In this document: positions 24,913-33,366 of the stretch, piece after piece
Position numbering within the stretch: the stretch's first letter is position 1
Layout: every line of letters starts with the position of its first letter
DNA from: Streptomyces deccanensis
Lineage (GTDB): Bacteria; Actinomycetota; Actinomycetes; Streptomycetales; Streptomycetaceae
Assembly (NCBI RefSeq): GCF_022385335.1
Contig: NZ_CP092431.1
Coordinates: 6,386,001 to 6,450,000 of the forward strand
Reading direction: 5' to 3'
Length of the DNA stretch: 64,000 nucleotides
Notes under the pieces: generated by a model
The model's input: only the letters and a program-made list of their open reading frames with translations
Database searches by the model: none
What the model was told of the DNA's origin: nothing
Made by a program: the position numbers and the translations under genes

Positions 24913-26103
24913 TCACGCCGGTCGTACCACGCTGTGGATCGAGGACTCGCCGTCGTAGAAGACCGACTCCTCGCGGACGTACGTGCCCGGCTTGGGGGCG
25001 TGGATCATCATGCCGTTGCCGATGTAGAGGCCGACGTGGCCGATGTTGTCGTAGAAGAAGACGAGGTCACCCGGCTTGGCGTCGGCGAGGGGGACGGTGG
25101 TGCCCGCCTCGACCTGGTCGTAGGTGGTGCGCGGCAGGTCGACGCCCGCGGCCTTCCAGGCGGCCTGGGTGAGGCCGGAGCAGTCGTAGGAGCCGGGTCC
25201 GGTGGCGCCCCAGACGTACGGCTTGCCGATCTGCGCCCGGGCGAAGGCCAGGGCCTTGGTGGCCTTCGCCGCGTAGGTGGAGTCCTCGACCGGGGCGGTG
25301 GTCCCGGTGGTGCCCGGCGACGTCTCCGTGCCGCCGGCGGTCCCTGCCTGGGGCTCCTGGGTCTCCTGGGCGGCCGGGGTCTCCTGGCTCGCCTGCGCCG
25401 CCTGCTGTCGCGCGAGCTCCTCCGCCTTGCGGTCGGCCTCCTCCTGCTCGCGCTGTTCGATCGCGGCGAGCCGGGCCTTCTCCTGGGCTGTGAGGGTGGA
25501 GAGCAGTTCGCGGGCCTCGGCGAGCTTCGCCTGGACCTTGGCCTTGCTGGTCTTGAGGGCGTTCTGTGACTCGGTGAGCTTCTCGAGGCTGTCGCTCGCC
25601 TCCCGGCGCTGCTCCGCCGCGTCGGCCTGCTCGGTGACGTACGCGTCGACGGCAACCTTCTGACGGTCCGTCAACCGGTCCATCAGCTGGTTCTGGTCGA
25701 AGTAGTCCTGCGGGTTGTCCGCCAGGAGCAGCGAGGCCTGGTCGGGAGTGGCCGCGCCGGTGCGGTACTGGGCCGCCGCGAACGAACCCAGCTCCTCCCG
25801 CGCCTCGTTGAGCTTCTCCGTGCGCTTGGCGACGTCGTCGAGGAGGGTGTCGACCTTCTTCTTCTGCTTGGTCGTCCGCTCCTTGGCCGCGTTGTAGTTC
25901 TCGGTCGCCGACCCGGCCTGGCGGTAGAGGTCGTCGACCTTCTTCTCGACCTCCTCCAGGCTCGGCCTGTCGTCGGCGGAGGGCGCGGCGGTGGCCGTCT
26001 GGGAGAGCAGGGCCACGGAGGTCAGGGCGGCCGTGGCGAGAGCGGGGGTGCGTATGCCCGCGCGCGTCCGGCCGGTCGGACGCGGCTTGCGGTGCGGCGC
26101 CAT
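24913..26103 (-). CDS. Secreted NlpC/P60 cell-wall hydrolase (c-di-AMP riboswitch-controlled)
   Basis: 396 residues, paralogous to the gene at 22941. A signal region (VALLSQTATAAP), a long coiled coil (about 40-220), an Ala/Gln/Pro-rich and Thr/Gly-rich linker (about 235-280), and a C-terminal NlpC/P60 domain with Cys in YDCSGLTQAAW and His in IGHVGLYIG. It should hydrolyse peptidoglycan peptides. A c-di-AMP riboswitch precedes the ATG, so expression should follow intracellular c-di-AMP. It converges with the small membrane protein gene and is divergent from pcrA. Confidence 0.9.
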   Translation of the reverse strand: MAPHRKPRPTGRTRAGIRTPALATAALTSVALLSQTATAAPSADDRPSLEEVEKKVDDLYRQAGSATENYNAAKERTTKQKKKVDTLLDDVAKRTEKLNEAREELGSFAAAQYRTGAATPDQASLLLADNPQDYFDQNQLMDRLTDRQKVAVDAYVTEQADAAEQRREASDSLEKLTESQNALKTSKAKVQAKLAEARELLSTLTAQEKARLAAIEQREQEEADRKAEELARQQAAQASQETPAAQETQEPQAGTAGGTETSPGTTGTTAPVEDSTYAAKATKALAFARAQIGKPYVWGATGPGSYDCSGLTQAAWKAAGVDLPRTTYDQVEAGTTVPLADAKPGDLVFFYDNIGHVGLYIGNGMMIHAPKPGTYVREESVFYDGESSIHSVVRPA

Positions 26104-26126
26104 GGTGCGGCGTCTCCTTCCGTTGT

Positions 26127-26260
26127 CCGCCTACCGAGTTAGCTGTCGGGTTCGGGCGCAAGCTTCGGAAGGTTTGCCCTACGACCCTTGCCGCGAGCGG
26201 CGGTCGGGTCGATTCACCCCAGAGGTCGGTGGGTCCCCGGCTCCGGCGCCGGGAGAGGCG
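26127..26260 (-). ncRNA. c-di-AMP (ydaO/yuaA-type) riboswitch
   Basis: On the minus strand, the leader contains, in order, CCGGAGCCGGGGACCC, GGGGTGAATCG, AGGGTCGTAGGGC and GAACCCGACAGCTAAC, followed by GGTAGGC. These are the conserved cores of the ydaO class. An outer helix can form between CGCCT (26256-26260) and AGGCG (26127-26131). In streptomycetes this class controls cell-wall hydrolase genes and usually turns expression off when c-di-AMP is high; that part is family knowledge. It ends about 25 nt before the NlpC/P60 start. Confidence 0.88.
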
Positions 26261-26492
26261 TACCGGACTCGGCGGAGGCCGTGCGGCCCGGCGACGTTCG
26301 CCGGTTGTGTCGTACGGCCTAAAGAAGAAGCTAGCCAACTCGTGTGGCCCGTGTGAAGGTTGATGTTCGATATGCCCGATACGTTTTCGTGACCTTAGCC
26401 TCTTCCACGCGACAGGCGGTACGCTCGATCGCTCACCGTCGTGAGGTGGACGCGGTGAGTGGTGGGTGTGGACTTCCCGGGGCGGCCTCTCG

Positions 26493-26515
26493 CTGTCAGT
26501 GGGGGCGCCTAGACT
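26493..26515 (+). promoter_or_regulatory. RecA-NDp/PafBC-type promoter of pcrA
   Basis: CTGTCAGTG (26493-26501), 8 nt, then TAGACT (26510-26515). This matches the mycobacterial RecA-NDp consensus TTGTCRGTG-N8-TAnnnT at all but the first base. The start codon lies 10 nt downstream, so the transcript would be almost leaderless. Confidence 0.65.
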
Positions 26516-26524
26516 CGGAGAGCG

Positions 26525-29035
26525 ATGAGCAGCCTCTTTGACGACAGCTTCCTGGCGGACCTCCAGGCCCCCCGCGGCCACGTGGAGGAGCCCCCGCCGC
26601 CGCCCGAGGACGATCACGTACCGGAGTCGCTTCCGGACGATCTGTTCGGCGGGAAGTTCGACGTGCCACCGGACCGGGACGAGTACTACAGAGGCGGCGC
26701 CCCCCGCCCGGCCATCGACGCGGCGGCCCTCCTGGACGGGCTGAACGAGAACCAGCGCGCGGCCGTGGTGCACGCCGGATCCCCCCTGCTCATCGTCGCC
26801 GGCGCCGGCTCCGGCAAGACCCGGGTGCTCACCCACCGCATCGCCCACCTGCTCGGCGAGCGGCACGTCCACCCGGGCCAGATCCTCGCGATCACCTTCA
26901 CCAACAAGGCCGCCGGTGAGATGAAGGAGCGCGTCGAGCAGCTCGTCGGCCCGCGCGCCAACGCGATGTGGGTCATGACCTTCCACAGCGCGTGCGTCCG
27001 GATCCTGCGGCGCGAGTCGAAGAAGCTCGGCTTCACGTCCTCCTTCTCGATCTACGACGCCGCCGACAGCAAGCGGCTGATGGCGCTCGTCTGCCGTGAT
27101 CTGGACCTCGACCCGAAGCGCTTCCCGCCCAAGTCCTTCAGCGCCAAGATCTCGAACCTGAAGAACGAGCTGATCGACGAGGAGGACTTCGCCGCCCAGG
27201 CCGCCGACGGCTTCGAGAAGACCCTCGCCCAGGCCTACGCGCTCTACCAGTCCCGCCTCCGCGAGGCGAACGCACTGGACTTCGACGACCTGATCATGAC
27301 GACGGTCAATCTGCTGCGCGCCTTCCCGGACGTCGCCGAGCACTACCGCCGTCGCTTCCGCCATGTCCTCGTCGATGAGTACCAGGACACCAACCACGCC
27401 CAGTACGCCCTGGTCAGAGAGCTGGTCGGCACCTCCGAGCACCCGGTCGACGTCCCGCCCAACGAGTGGGACGTCCCCCCGGCCGAGCTCTGCGTCGTGG
27501 GTGACGCGGACCAGTCGATCTACGCCTTCCGCGGAGCGACCATCCGCAACATCCTCCAGTTCGAGGAGGACTACCCGAACGCGACCACGATCCTGCTGGA
27601 GCAGAACTACCGCTCCACGCAGACCATCCTGAGCGCGGCCAACGCGGTCATCGAGCGCAACGAGTCCCGCCGCCCGAAGAACCTGTGGACCAACGCCGGC
27701 GCGGGCGCCCAGATCACCGGCTATGTCGCCGACACCGAGCACGACGAGGCCCAGTTCGTCGCCGACGAGATAGACCGCCTGACGGACGCGGGCGACGCGA
27801 AGGCCGGCGACGTCGCCGTCTTCTACCGGACGAACGCCCAGTCCCGAGTCTTCGAAGAGGTGTTCATCCGCGTCGGCCTGCCCTACAAGGTCGTCGGCGG
27901 CGTCCGCTTCTACGAGCGCAAGGAGGTCAGGGACGTCCTCGCGTATCTGCGGGTCCTGGCCAACCCGGAGGACTCCGTCCCGCTGCGCCGCATCCTCAAC
28001 GTGCCCAAGCGCGGCATCGGCGACCGCGCCGAGGCGATGATCGACGCCCTGTCCCAGCGCGAGAAGATCAGCTTCCCGCAGGCGCTGAAGCGGGTGGACG
28101 AGGCGTACGGCATGGCGGCCCGGTCGACCAACGCGGTCAAGCGGTTCAACACGCTGATGGAGGACCTGCGAACCGTCGTCGAGTCCGGCGCCGGACCGGC
28201 CACCGTCCTGGAAGCCGTCCTCGAACGCACCGGCTATCTGGCCGAGTTGCAGGCCTCCACCGACCCCCAGGACGAGACGCGCATCGAAAACCTCCAGGAA
28301 CTCGCCGCGGTCGCCCTGGAGTTCGAGCAGGAGGCCGGGGCCGGAGAGGGCGAGGCCGAGGCGGCGGGTACGACCTCCGCCGGGCTCTCCGACTTCCTGG
28401 AGCGGGTGGCGCTGGTCGCCGACTCCGACCAGATCCCCGACGAGGAGGAGGACGGCTCGGGCGTGATCACGCTCATGACCCTCCACACCGCGAAGGGCCT
28501 GGAGTTCCCGGTGGTCTTCCTCACCGGCATGGAGGACGGCGTCTTCCCGCACATGCGCGCCCTCGGCCAGACCAAGGAGCTGGAGGAGGAGCGCCGCCTC
28601 GCGTACGTCGGCATCACCCGCGCACGCGAACGGCTCTACCTCACTCGTTCGACGCTGCGCAGCGCCTGGGGGCAGCCCTCGTACAACCCGCCGTCCCGAT
28701 TCCTGGAGGAGATCCCGGCCTCCCATCTGCAGTGGAAGCGCACAGGCGCCTCCGCGCCGGTGTCCTCGGGGCCGGCGGCCGGCATCGCGGCGTCGCTGTC
28801 GTCCTCCCGCTCCCGTTCCTCGGCCCGCGGCGCGTCCGGCTTCGCGACCCGCCGCGGCGACGAGAAGCCGGTGGTCTCCCTCGCCGTGGGCGACCGTGTC
28901 ACCCACGACCAGTTCGGCCTCGGCACGGTCGTCGGCGTCGGGGGCTCCGGAGCGAACGCGGAGGCGACGATCGACTTCGGCGACACCAAGCCGAAGCGCC
29001 TGCTGCTGCGGTACGCGCCGGTGGAGAAGCTGTAG
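26525..29035 (+). CDS. pcrA: UvrD/PcrA-type 3'-5' DNA helicase
   Basis: 836 residues, typical for actinobacterial PcrA/UvrD1. Motifs: Walker A AGAGSGKTRV, Ia ITFTNKAAGEM, II VDEYQDTNHAQY, III GDADQSIYAFRGA, IV EQNYRST, V TLHTAKGLEFPVVF and VI VGITRARERLY. The C-terminal VGDRVTHDQFGLGTVV is the Tudor-like RNA polymerase-interaction domain. It works in nucleotide excision repair and replication restart. ATG at 26525 follows GGAG. Promoter structure suggests DNA-damage induction. A terminator follows. Confidence 0.95.
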   Translation: MSSLFDDSFLADLQAPRGHVEEPPPPPEDDHVPESLPDDLFGGKFDVPPDRDEYYRGGAPRPAIDAAALLDGLNENQRAAVVHAGSPLLIVAGAGSGKTRVLTHRIAHLLGERHVHPGQILAITFTNKAAGEMKERVEQLVGPRANAMWVMTFHSACVRILRRESKKLGFTSSFSIYDAADSKRLMALVCRDLDLDPKRFPPKSFSAKISNLKNELIDEEDFAAQAADGFEKTLAQAYALYQSRLREANALDFDDLIMTTVNLLRAFPDVAEHYRRRFRHVLVDEYQDTNHAQYALVRELVGTSEHPVDVPPNEWDVPPAELCVVGDADQSIYAFRGATIRNILQFEEDYPNATTILLEQNYRSTQTILSAANAVIERNESRRPKNLWTNAGAGAQITGYVADTEHDEAQFVADEIDRLTDAGDAKAGDVAVFYRTNAQSRVFEEVFIRVGLPYKVVGGVRFYERKEVRDVLAYLRVLANPEDSVPLRRILNVPKRGIGDRAEAMIDALSQREKISFPQALKRVDEAYGMAARSTNAVKRFNTLMEDLRTVVESGAGPATVLEAVLERTGYLAELQASTDPQDETRIENLQELAAVALEFEQEAGAGEGEAEAAGTTSAGLSDFLERVALVADSDQIPDEEEDGSGVITLMTLHTAKGLEFPVVFLTGMEDGVFPHMRALGQTKELEEERRLAYVGITRARERLYLTRSTLRSAWGQPSYNPPSRFLEEIPASHLQWKRTGASAPVSSGPAAGIAASLSSSRSRSSARGASGFATRRGDEKPVVSLAVGDRVTHDQFGLGTVVGVGGSGANAEATIDFGDTKPKRLLLRYAPVEKL

Positions 29036-29063
29036 CGGTCGGCCTCGCGCCGCGCACACGACG

Positions 29064-29088
29064 CGGGCCCCTGCTCGGCAGGGGCCCG
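29064..29088 (+). terminator. Hairpin terminator after pcrA
   Basis: CGGGCCCCTGC (29064-29074) pairs perfectly with GCAGGGGCCCG (29078-29088), a 3-nt loop, 28 bp after the stop; TTCTCG follows. Confidence 0.65.
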
Positions 29089-29144
29089 GTTCTCGTGTCT
29101 GGATGTTGCGCTCGCCCGCCAGGGGCGCCCGCGAGAGGTGACTG

Positions 29145-30761
29145 TTACGTCGGGTCCAGTCCGTGGCTGCGCAGCCACGGGAGCGGGTCGATGGCGGAGC
29201 CGCCCGCCGGGTGGACCTCGAAGTGCAGGTGCGGGCCGGTCGAGTTGCCCGAGTTGCCCGAGTAGGCGATGGTGTCGCCGGCCTTGACCGTCGTACCCGA
29301 GGCGACCTTGTACGTGGAGAGGTGGCAGTACCAGGTCTCGGTGCCGTCCTTGGCGGTCACGATGACCATGTTGCCGTAGGCGCTGTTCCACTGGGTGCGC
29401 ACGGTGCCGTCGGTCGCGGCCATCACCGGAGTGCCGTACGAGACGGGGAAGTCGATGCCGGTGTGCAGGGACATCCAGTTGACGCCGGACTGTCCGTAGT
29501 ACGCGCTGAGCCCGTGCTTGGCGACCGGCAGCGCGAACTTCGGCCGCAGTCGCTCCTTGCGGGCCGCCTCGGCGGCGGCCTTCTTCTGCTCCAGCTCCTG
29601 CTGGGCCTTGAGGTCGATGCGCTCCTGCGTCCGGCTGGCCCGGTCGGCGAAGTCGTCGGCCTCGGCGGAGAGGCTCTCCAGCTGGGTGTCGAGCTGGTTG
29701 TTGGCGGTGGACGGTTTCACCGCGGTGGCGTCCGACTTGATCGACGCCGTCGTCTCCGTGTCGTCCGACGTGGCACCGACCGAGGCGGCCGCGATCCCGG
29801 CGACTCCCATGACACAGGCCGACGGAACGGCCACGGTCAGCAGGGCGGAACGTTTGGCCGGAGCCTTCCGGCGCGACCGCGATGCCGCGCGGGTGGCCGC
29901 CCGGCCGGGGCCCGCGCTGCGGGTGGCCGACGTGGTGACCTCCTCCTCGCCGTCGAGGAGCACCGCGCGGTCCGTGCCGTCGGTCTCGAACTCGCCGTCC
30001 GTCGACAGGTGTTCGTCCTGGTCGTACGGGGCGATGTGCTCGAAGGTGGCGGTCGCCTGCTGGTGGAAGTCCGTGGCCTCTGCCGAGAGGTCCACCATGA
30101 GGGTCTTCGGGTGGTCGTGCTCGTCGTACGCGTCGGGGGCGCCGGCGGAGTGTTCGTACGACTCGGACGCGCTGCCGCCGTGCTCGTCGCCGACGGGTGT
30201 GCCGTCGCCGTTCCACTGGGTGGCGTCGAAGGCGCCCGTGTCGAAGTGCTGGGTGCCGATCCACTGCTGGGTCTGGTCGCCCTGCCCCAACTGGTCCGCG
30301 TCGTCGGACTGTTCGGGCCGCAGCCAGCCGCTCGCGTCCCACTGGCCGCTCGCGTCGGGGCCCGTCGACTGGGTCGGAACCTGGGAGAGGTGCTCGTAAC
30401 CGGACGACCAGGACGTGGTGTCGTAGCTGCCCGTGTCGTACGCGGCCTGGTGCTGTGCGGCGTACGGGTCGTAGTTCAGCGTCTGGTGGCTGCCCGTCGA
30501 CCACTGGGTGGCGTCGTAGGAGCCGGTGCCGCTGTCGTGGCCCGGCATGTCGCCGAAGAGGGGGTCGACCGCGAAGGTGCCCGTGGCGTTCGCCGTGTTC
30601 GCGTGGGAGCCGGTTTCAAAACCGGTGGCGGGGTAATCGGCGTACGTGGTGAAGTCGCCGTAGCCGGCTTCCTGGTGGCCGTACGACGCGTAGTGCGCCG
30701 GGTCGGCTTCAGAAGCCGGAGTCGGGGGTGTTGCGGTCCCCGACGGGTGACGATCGTTCAC
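29145..30761 (-). CDS. Membrane-anchored M23-family peptidase (LytM-type)
   Basis: 538 residues from a GTG at 30761. The first 270 residues are disordered and rich in Asp, Gly, Tyr and Ser (SYDATQWSTGS and SYDTTSWSSG type repeats). A transmembrane helix (LLTVAVPSACVMGVAGIAAA) follows at about 310, then a coiled coil (DADDF...AAEAARKERL), and a C-terminal M23 domain with zinc ligands in HTGIDFPV and HLHFEVHP. It should act in septal or cell-wall remodelling, as enzyme or activator. The start is chosen by resemblance to streptomycete relatives that begin VNDRHPSG. A promoter is visible at 30810-30839. Confidence 0.85.
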   Translation of the reverse strand: MNDRHPSGTATPPTPASEADPAHYASYGHQEAGYGDFTTYADYPATGFETGSHANTANATGTFAVDPLFGDMPGHDSGTGSYDATQWSTGSHQTLNYDPYAAQHQAAYDTGSYDTTSWSSGYEHLSQVPTQSTGPDASGQWDASGWLRPEQSDDADQLGQGDQTQQWIGTQHFDTGAFDATQWNGDGTPVGDEHGGSASESYEHSAGAPDAYDEHDHPKTLMVDLSAEATDFHQQATATFEHIAPYDQDEHLSTDGEFETDGTDRAVLLDGEEEVTTSATRSAGPGRAATRAASRSRRKAPAKRSALLTVAVPSACVMGVAGIAAASVGATSDDTETTASIKSDATAVKPSTANNQLDTQLESLSAEADDFADRASRTQERIDLKAQQELEQKKAAAEAARKERLRPKFALPVAKHGLSAYYGQSGVNWMSLHTGIDFPVSYGTPVMAATDGTVRTQWNSAYGNMVIVTAKDGTETWYCHLSTYKVASGTTVKAGDTIAYSGNSGNSTGPHLHFEVHPAGGSAIDPLPWLRSHGLDPT

Positions 30762-30809
30762 CAACTTCTCTTTCGCCTCGACGACAGGGGCTGGCAGAGC
30801 AGTGCGGTG

Positions 30810-30839
30810 ACTGTACCCGGCGGTATGCGGGCGCGACAA
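30810..30839 (-). promoter_or_regulatory. Sigma-70-type promoter of the M23 peptidase gene
   Basis: On the minus strand, TTGTCG (30834-30839), an 18-bp spacer and TACAGT (30810-30815). The -10 box lies about 50 bp upstream of the GTG start. Confidence 0.5.
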
Positions 30840-31164
30840 TCTTCAACGGGTTTCACGCGCGCAGGAAACGGGCATTCGAGCGTCTTTCGGCGGTCTGTGG
30901 GCACGACTTTGGCCTGGCGTTCGAAGGTTGTTCGATAGTCGATCGCTGTGTGCGGCATGTGGGACGCCCGTGGCGACCGGGCTGAGACGTTTCGGCGGGT
31001 GGTCGCGGGTCCGGCGTGGGGCGCGTAGGTGCCGTCGGGAAGGGTGTCGCGAATCGGGCGCGCGGCGGGGGCGCGTGGGTGTGCGCCGTGTTTGCCGCCT
31101 TACGTCCTGGTTTCGCCGCCATGTGGCGAGCGTCACTGTCCCTGGTGGCGAGGGTTCCTGTGTC

Positions 31165-31220
31165 GGGGCCGGGGCCGGGGCCGGGGCTGTGGGTTGTGGG
31201 TTGTGGGTTGTGGGTTGTGG
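31165..31220. repeat. Adjacent hexamer and heptamer microsatellites
   Basis: GGGGCC repeated 3.8 times (31165-31187) abuts TGTGGGT repeated 4.7 times (31188-31220). They lie 2 bp from the end of the lipase gene and could shift by slippage. Confidence 0.85.
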
Positions 31221-31222
31221 GC

Positions 31223-32083
31223 TCAGGCCACTGTGAGGCCGCCGGGGCGGGCGGTGGTGCGGGTGCCCGTCCGTGAGGTGTCGAGGGCCTCCCGTATTCC
31301 GGTGGCGACTGCGGGGTGCACGGGCAGGGCGAGGTGGCCGATCCCGGTGACCCTGATGTTCTGCGCCATCAGGTCCGGGTGATCGACACAGGCGCTCTCC
31401 AGTGGGGCCATCACATGGTCGAAATCGCTCCAGAACGCCACGAAGTGCGTACGGCAGCCCGGCGCCGGCTCTCGCAGTTCCTCCAGCACCTCCGAACCCG
31501 GCCGCATCTGCCGGACGATCGGGTGGGCGTCCGCCAGTGGCACGGCCCGGGTGCCGCCGTGCGGGGTGCCGAGCGTGACGAGCGTGCGGATGCGGTGGTC
31601 ACCGCCCAGCCGCTGCACGTAGTACCGGGCTATCAGCCCACCGAGGCTGTGGCCGACGATGTCCACCCGCTCCTGGCCCGTGCGCTCGCAGATCTCCTCG
31701 ATGTGCCGGCCGAGCAGGTCGGCGGCCGCGCGGATGTCGCAGGTGAGGGGCGAGTAGTTGAGCGACTCGAGGTGTCGGCCGCCGTGCTGCGCGAGGGCGC
31801 GGCGCAGCAGGACGAAGACCGAGCGGTTGTCGATGAAGCCGTGCAGCAGGACGACCGGGGGTTTTTCCTCGGTGGGGAGCCGGGGCGCGTCGGACGGGGG
31901 GAGCGTGGGCGTGGCCCTCCGCTCCTGCGTCATCCCGGACGGATAGAGCAGCAGATGGCCCGCGAGGATCGCCAACTCCAGGGCGGTCGCCTTGAGAAGA
32001 GCCACGGACAGGCCTGTCAGCCGGGTCGGCAGAAACCGCTCGCAGAGCGGAACAAGGGGCGCTACCGCCCTGGTGACCTTCAT
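31223..32083 (-). CDS. Alpha/beta-hydrolase lipase
   Basis: 286 residues. An N-terminal hydrophobic segment (about 20-50) is followed by the hydrolase domain: oxyanion HGF in VVLLHGFIDNRSV, nucleophile elbow VGHSLGGLIARY, a GTPHGGTRA stretch, an acidic residue in FWSDFDHVM and the catalytic His in GIGHLALPVH. This matches secreted or membrane-associated actinobacterial lipases of the EstA/triacylglycerol lipase type. The ATG at 32083 follows GGGAGGT. The gene stands alone. Confidence 0.85.
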   Translation of the reverse strand: MKVTRAVAPLVPLCERFLPTRLTGLSVALLKATALELAILAGHLLLYPSGMTQERRATPTLPPSDAPRLPTEEKPPVVLLHGFIDNRSVFVLLRRALAQHGGRHLESLNYSPLTCDIRAAADLLGRHIEEICERTGQERVDIVGHSLGGLIARYYVQRLGGDHRIRTLVTLGTPHGGTRAVPLADAHPIVRQMRPGSEVLEELREPAPGCRTHFVAFWSDFDHVMAPLESACVDHPDLMAQNIRVTGIGHLALPVHPAVATGIREALDTSRTGTRTTARPGGLTVA

Positions 32084-32725
32084 GCCCGACCTCCCGTCGG
32101 CAGACGGGTGGACGCCTCTGTCCCCCGTGTGCCCTAGTGGAGAGACCGACGGTGCGGGTGGCGGACGGCGGGTGCGATGCGACGTGACGCGGTGCGTGTG
32201 GCATGCGTGACGTGCGGTGCGTGTGTGACGTGTGAGGCGTCGATCACGCGACGAGGGGTCCTGACCCTGACTCCCCGCTGCCCTGCCCTCTGCCGTCCGC
32301 GGGTGCCGATCCTGTCCGCCGCCGTGGCCTCCCGCGGGCGGTGGGTCGGTGCGGCCCCTTCCGACGACTCTCCTTGCGCATGCCTCCTCGTGGCGCGCAC
32401 GCCACGGGGGCCCTGGGCGGGCGGCCCGGAAACGCTCCGGATGCCGCGATCACCTCCGTGATCACCTCGGTCCCCGCGACGCGTGAGCCGCGGAATCCGG
32501 GAGCAGTGCGCGGCGAACGTGTCCCACCGAGTGATTTCCCCCTCGCTCTCCAGTGCGAAACTGCCGGTTGCGGGATCCTGAAGATAACGTTCGTTCACTT
32601 CCCCGGGTAGGTGTTCCATGGACCTGGGACCGTGATGTGAGCGGTTCGCCTGGATCGCCTGGTTCGCGTGCCAGTGTCGGCCGTGTTCCGTCATCGGTGG
32701 GTGTAGTCGTTTCATGGAGGCAGTG
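32084..32725. other. Intergenic region between the divergent lipase and icmB genes
   Basis: The half nearer icmB (about 32480-32700) is less G/C-rich than its surroundings and includes TTGCGG and GATAAC-like boxes near 32567-32590, a possible icmB promoter. GTGACGTG-type low-complexity repeats occur near 32200-32240, and a GATCACCTC direct repeat near 32448-32468. A minus-strand frame through this area is not convincing. Confidence 0.4.
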
Positions 32726-33142
<417 letters not shown>

Positions 33143-33154
33143 GGGTGGCGGCGT

Positions 33155-33345
33155 GCGTGGTCGGGTGCGGGTCCGGTGGGGCTTCTCGCGCAGTTCCCCG
33201 CGCCCCTGAAAAGCCAAGCAGGGGCTACGCCCCGCTTCGCTTTTCAGGCCCGCCGCCGGGCACTTCTCAAGGCCGCGGGTGCCTGGTCTTTTAGGGGCGC
33301 GGGGAACTGCGCGACCAGCCCCCACTCACCCGCACCCGACCACGC
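33155..33345. repeat. Long imperfect inverted repeat (Streptomyces intergenic element)
   Basis: Arms of about 57 nt (33155-33212 and 33289-33345) are nearly complementary, including CGCGCAGTTCCCCGCGCCCC and its complement. Inside lies a second hairpin, CCTGAAAAGC (33205-33214) with GCTTTTCAGG (33239-33248), itself enclosing AGCAGGGGC/GCCCCGCT. This text (CGCAGTTCCCCGCGCCCCT) is known from many streptomycete intergenic regions. It sits between convergent genes and probably acts as a two-way terminator. Confidence 0.8.
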
Positions 33346-33366
33346 GCCCAGCCCCCGGTCCTGGTC

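Larger units (their letters stand above)
30762..31222. other. Intergenic region upstream of the M23 gene
   Basis: It holds the promoter at 30810-30839 and two microsatellites (31165-31187, GGGGCC x 3.8; 31188-31220, TGTGGGT x 4.7). The middle has direct GTTCGA copies (about 30920-30935) of unknown meaning. No gene. Confidence 0.5.

Noticed and set aside
25067..29059. Minus-strand frame of 1330 codons opposite pcrA
   Set aside because: Composition shadow of pcrA and the NlpC/P60 gene.
30915..30940. LexA-box-like TTCGAA/GTTCGA sequence
   Set aside because: The two halves do not form the inverted TCGAAC-N4-GTTCGA arrangement.
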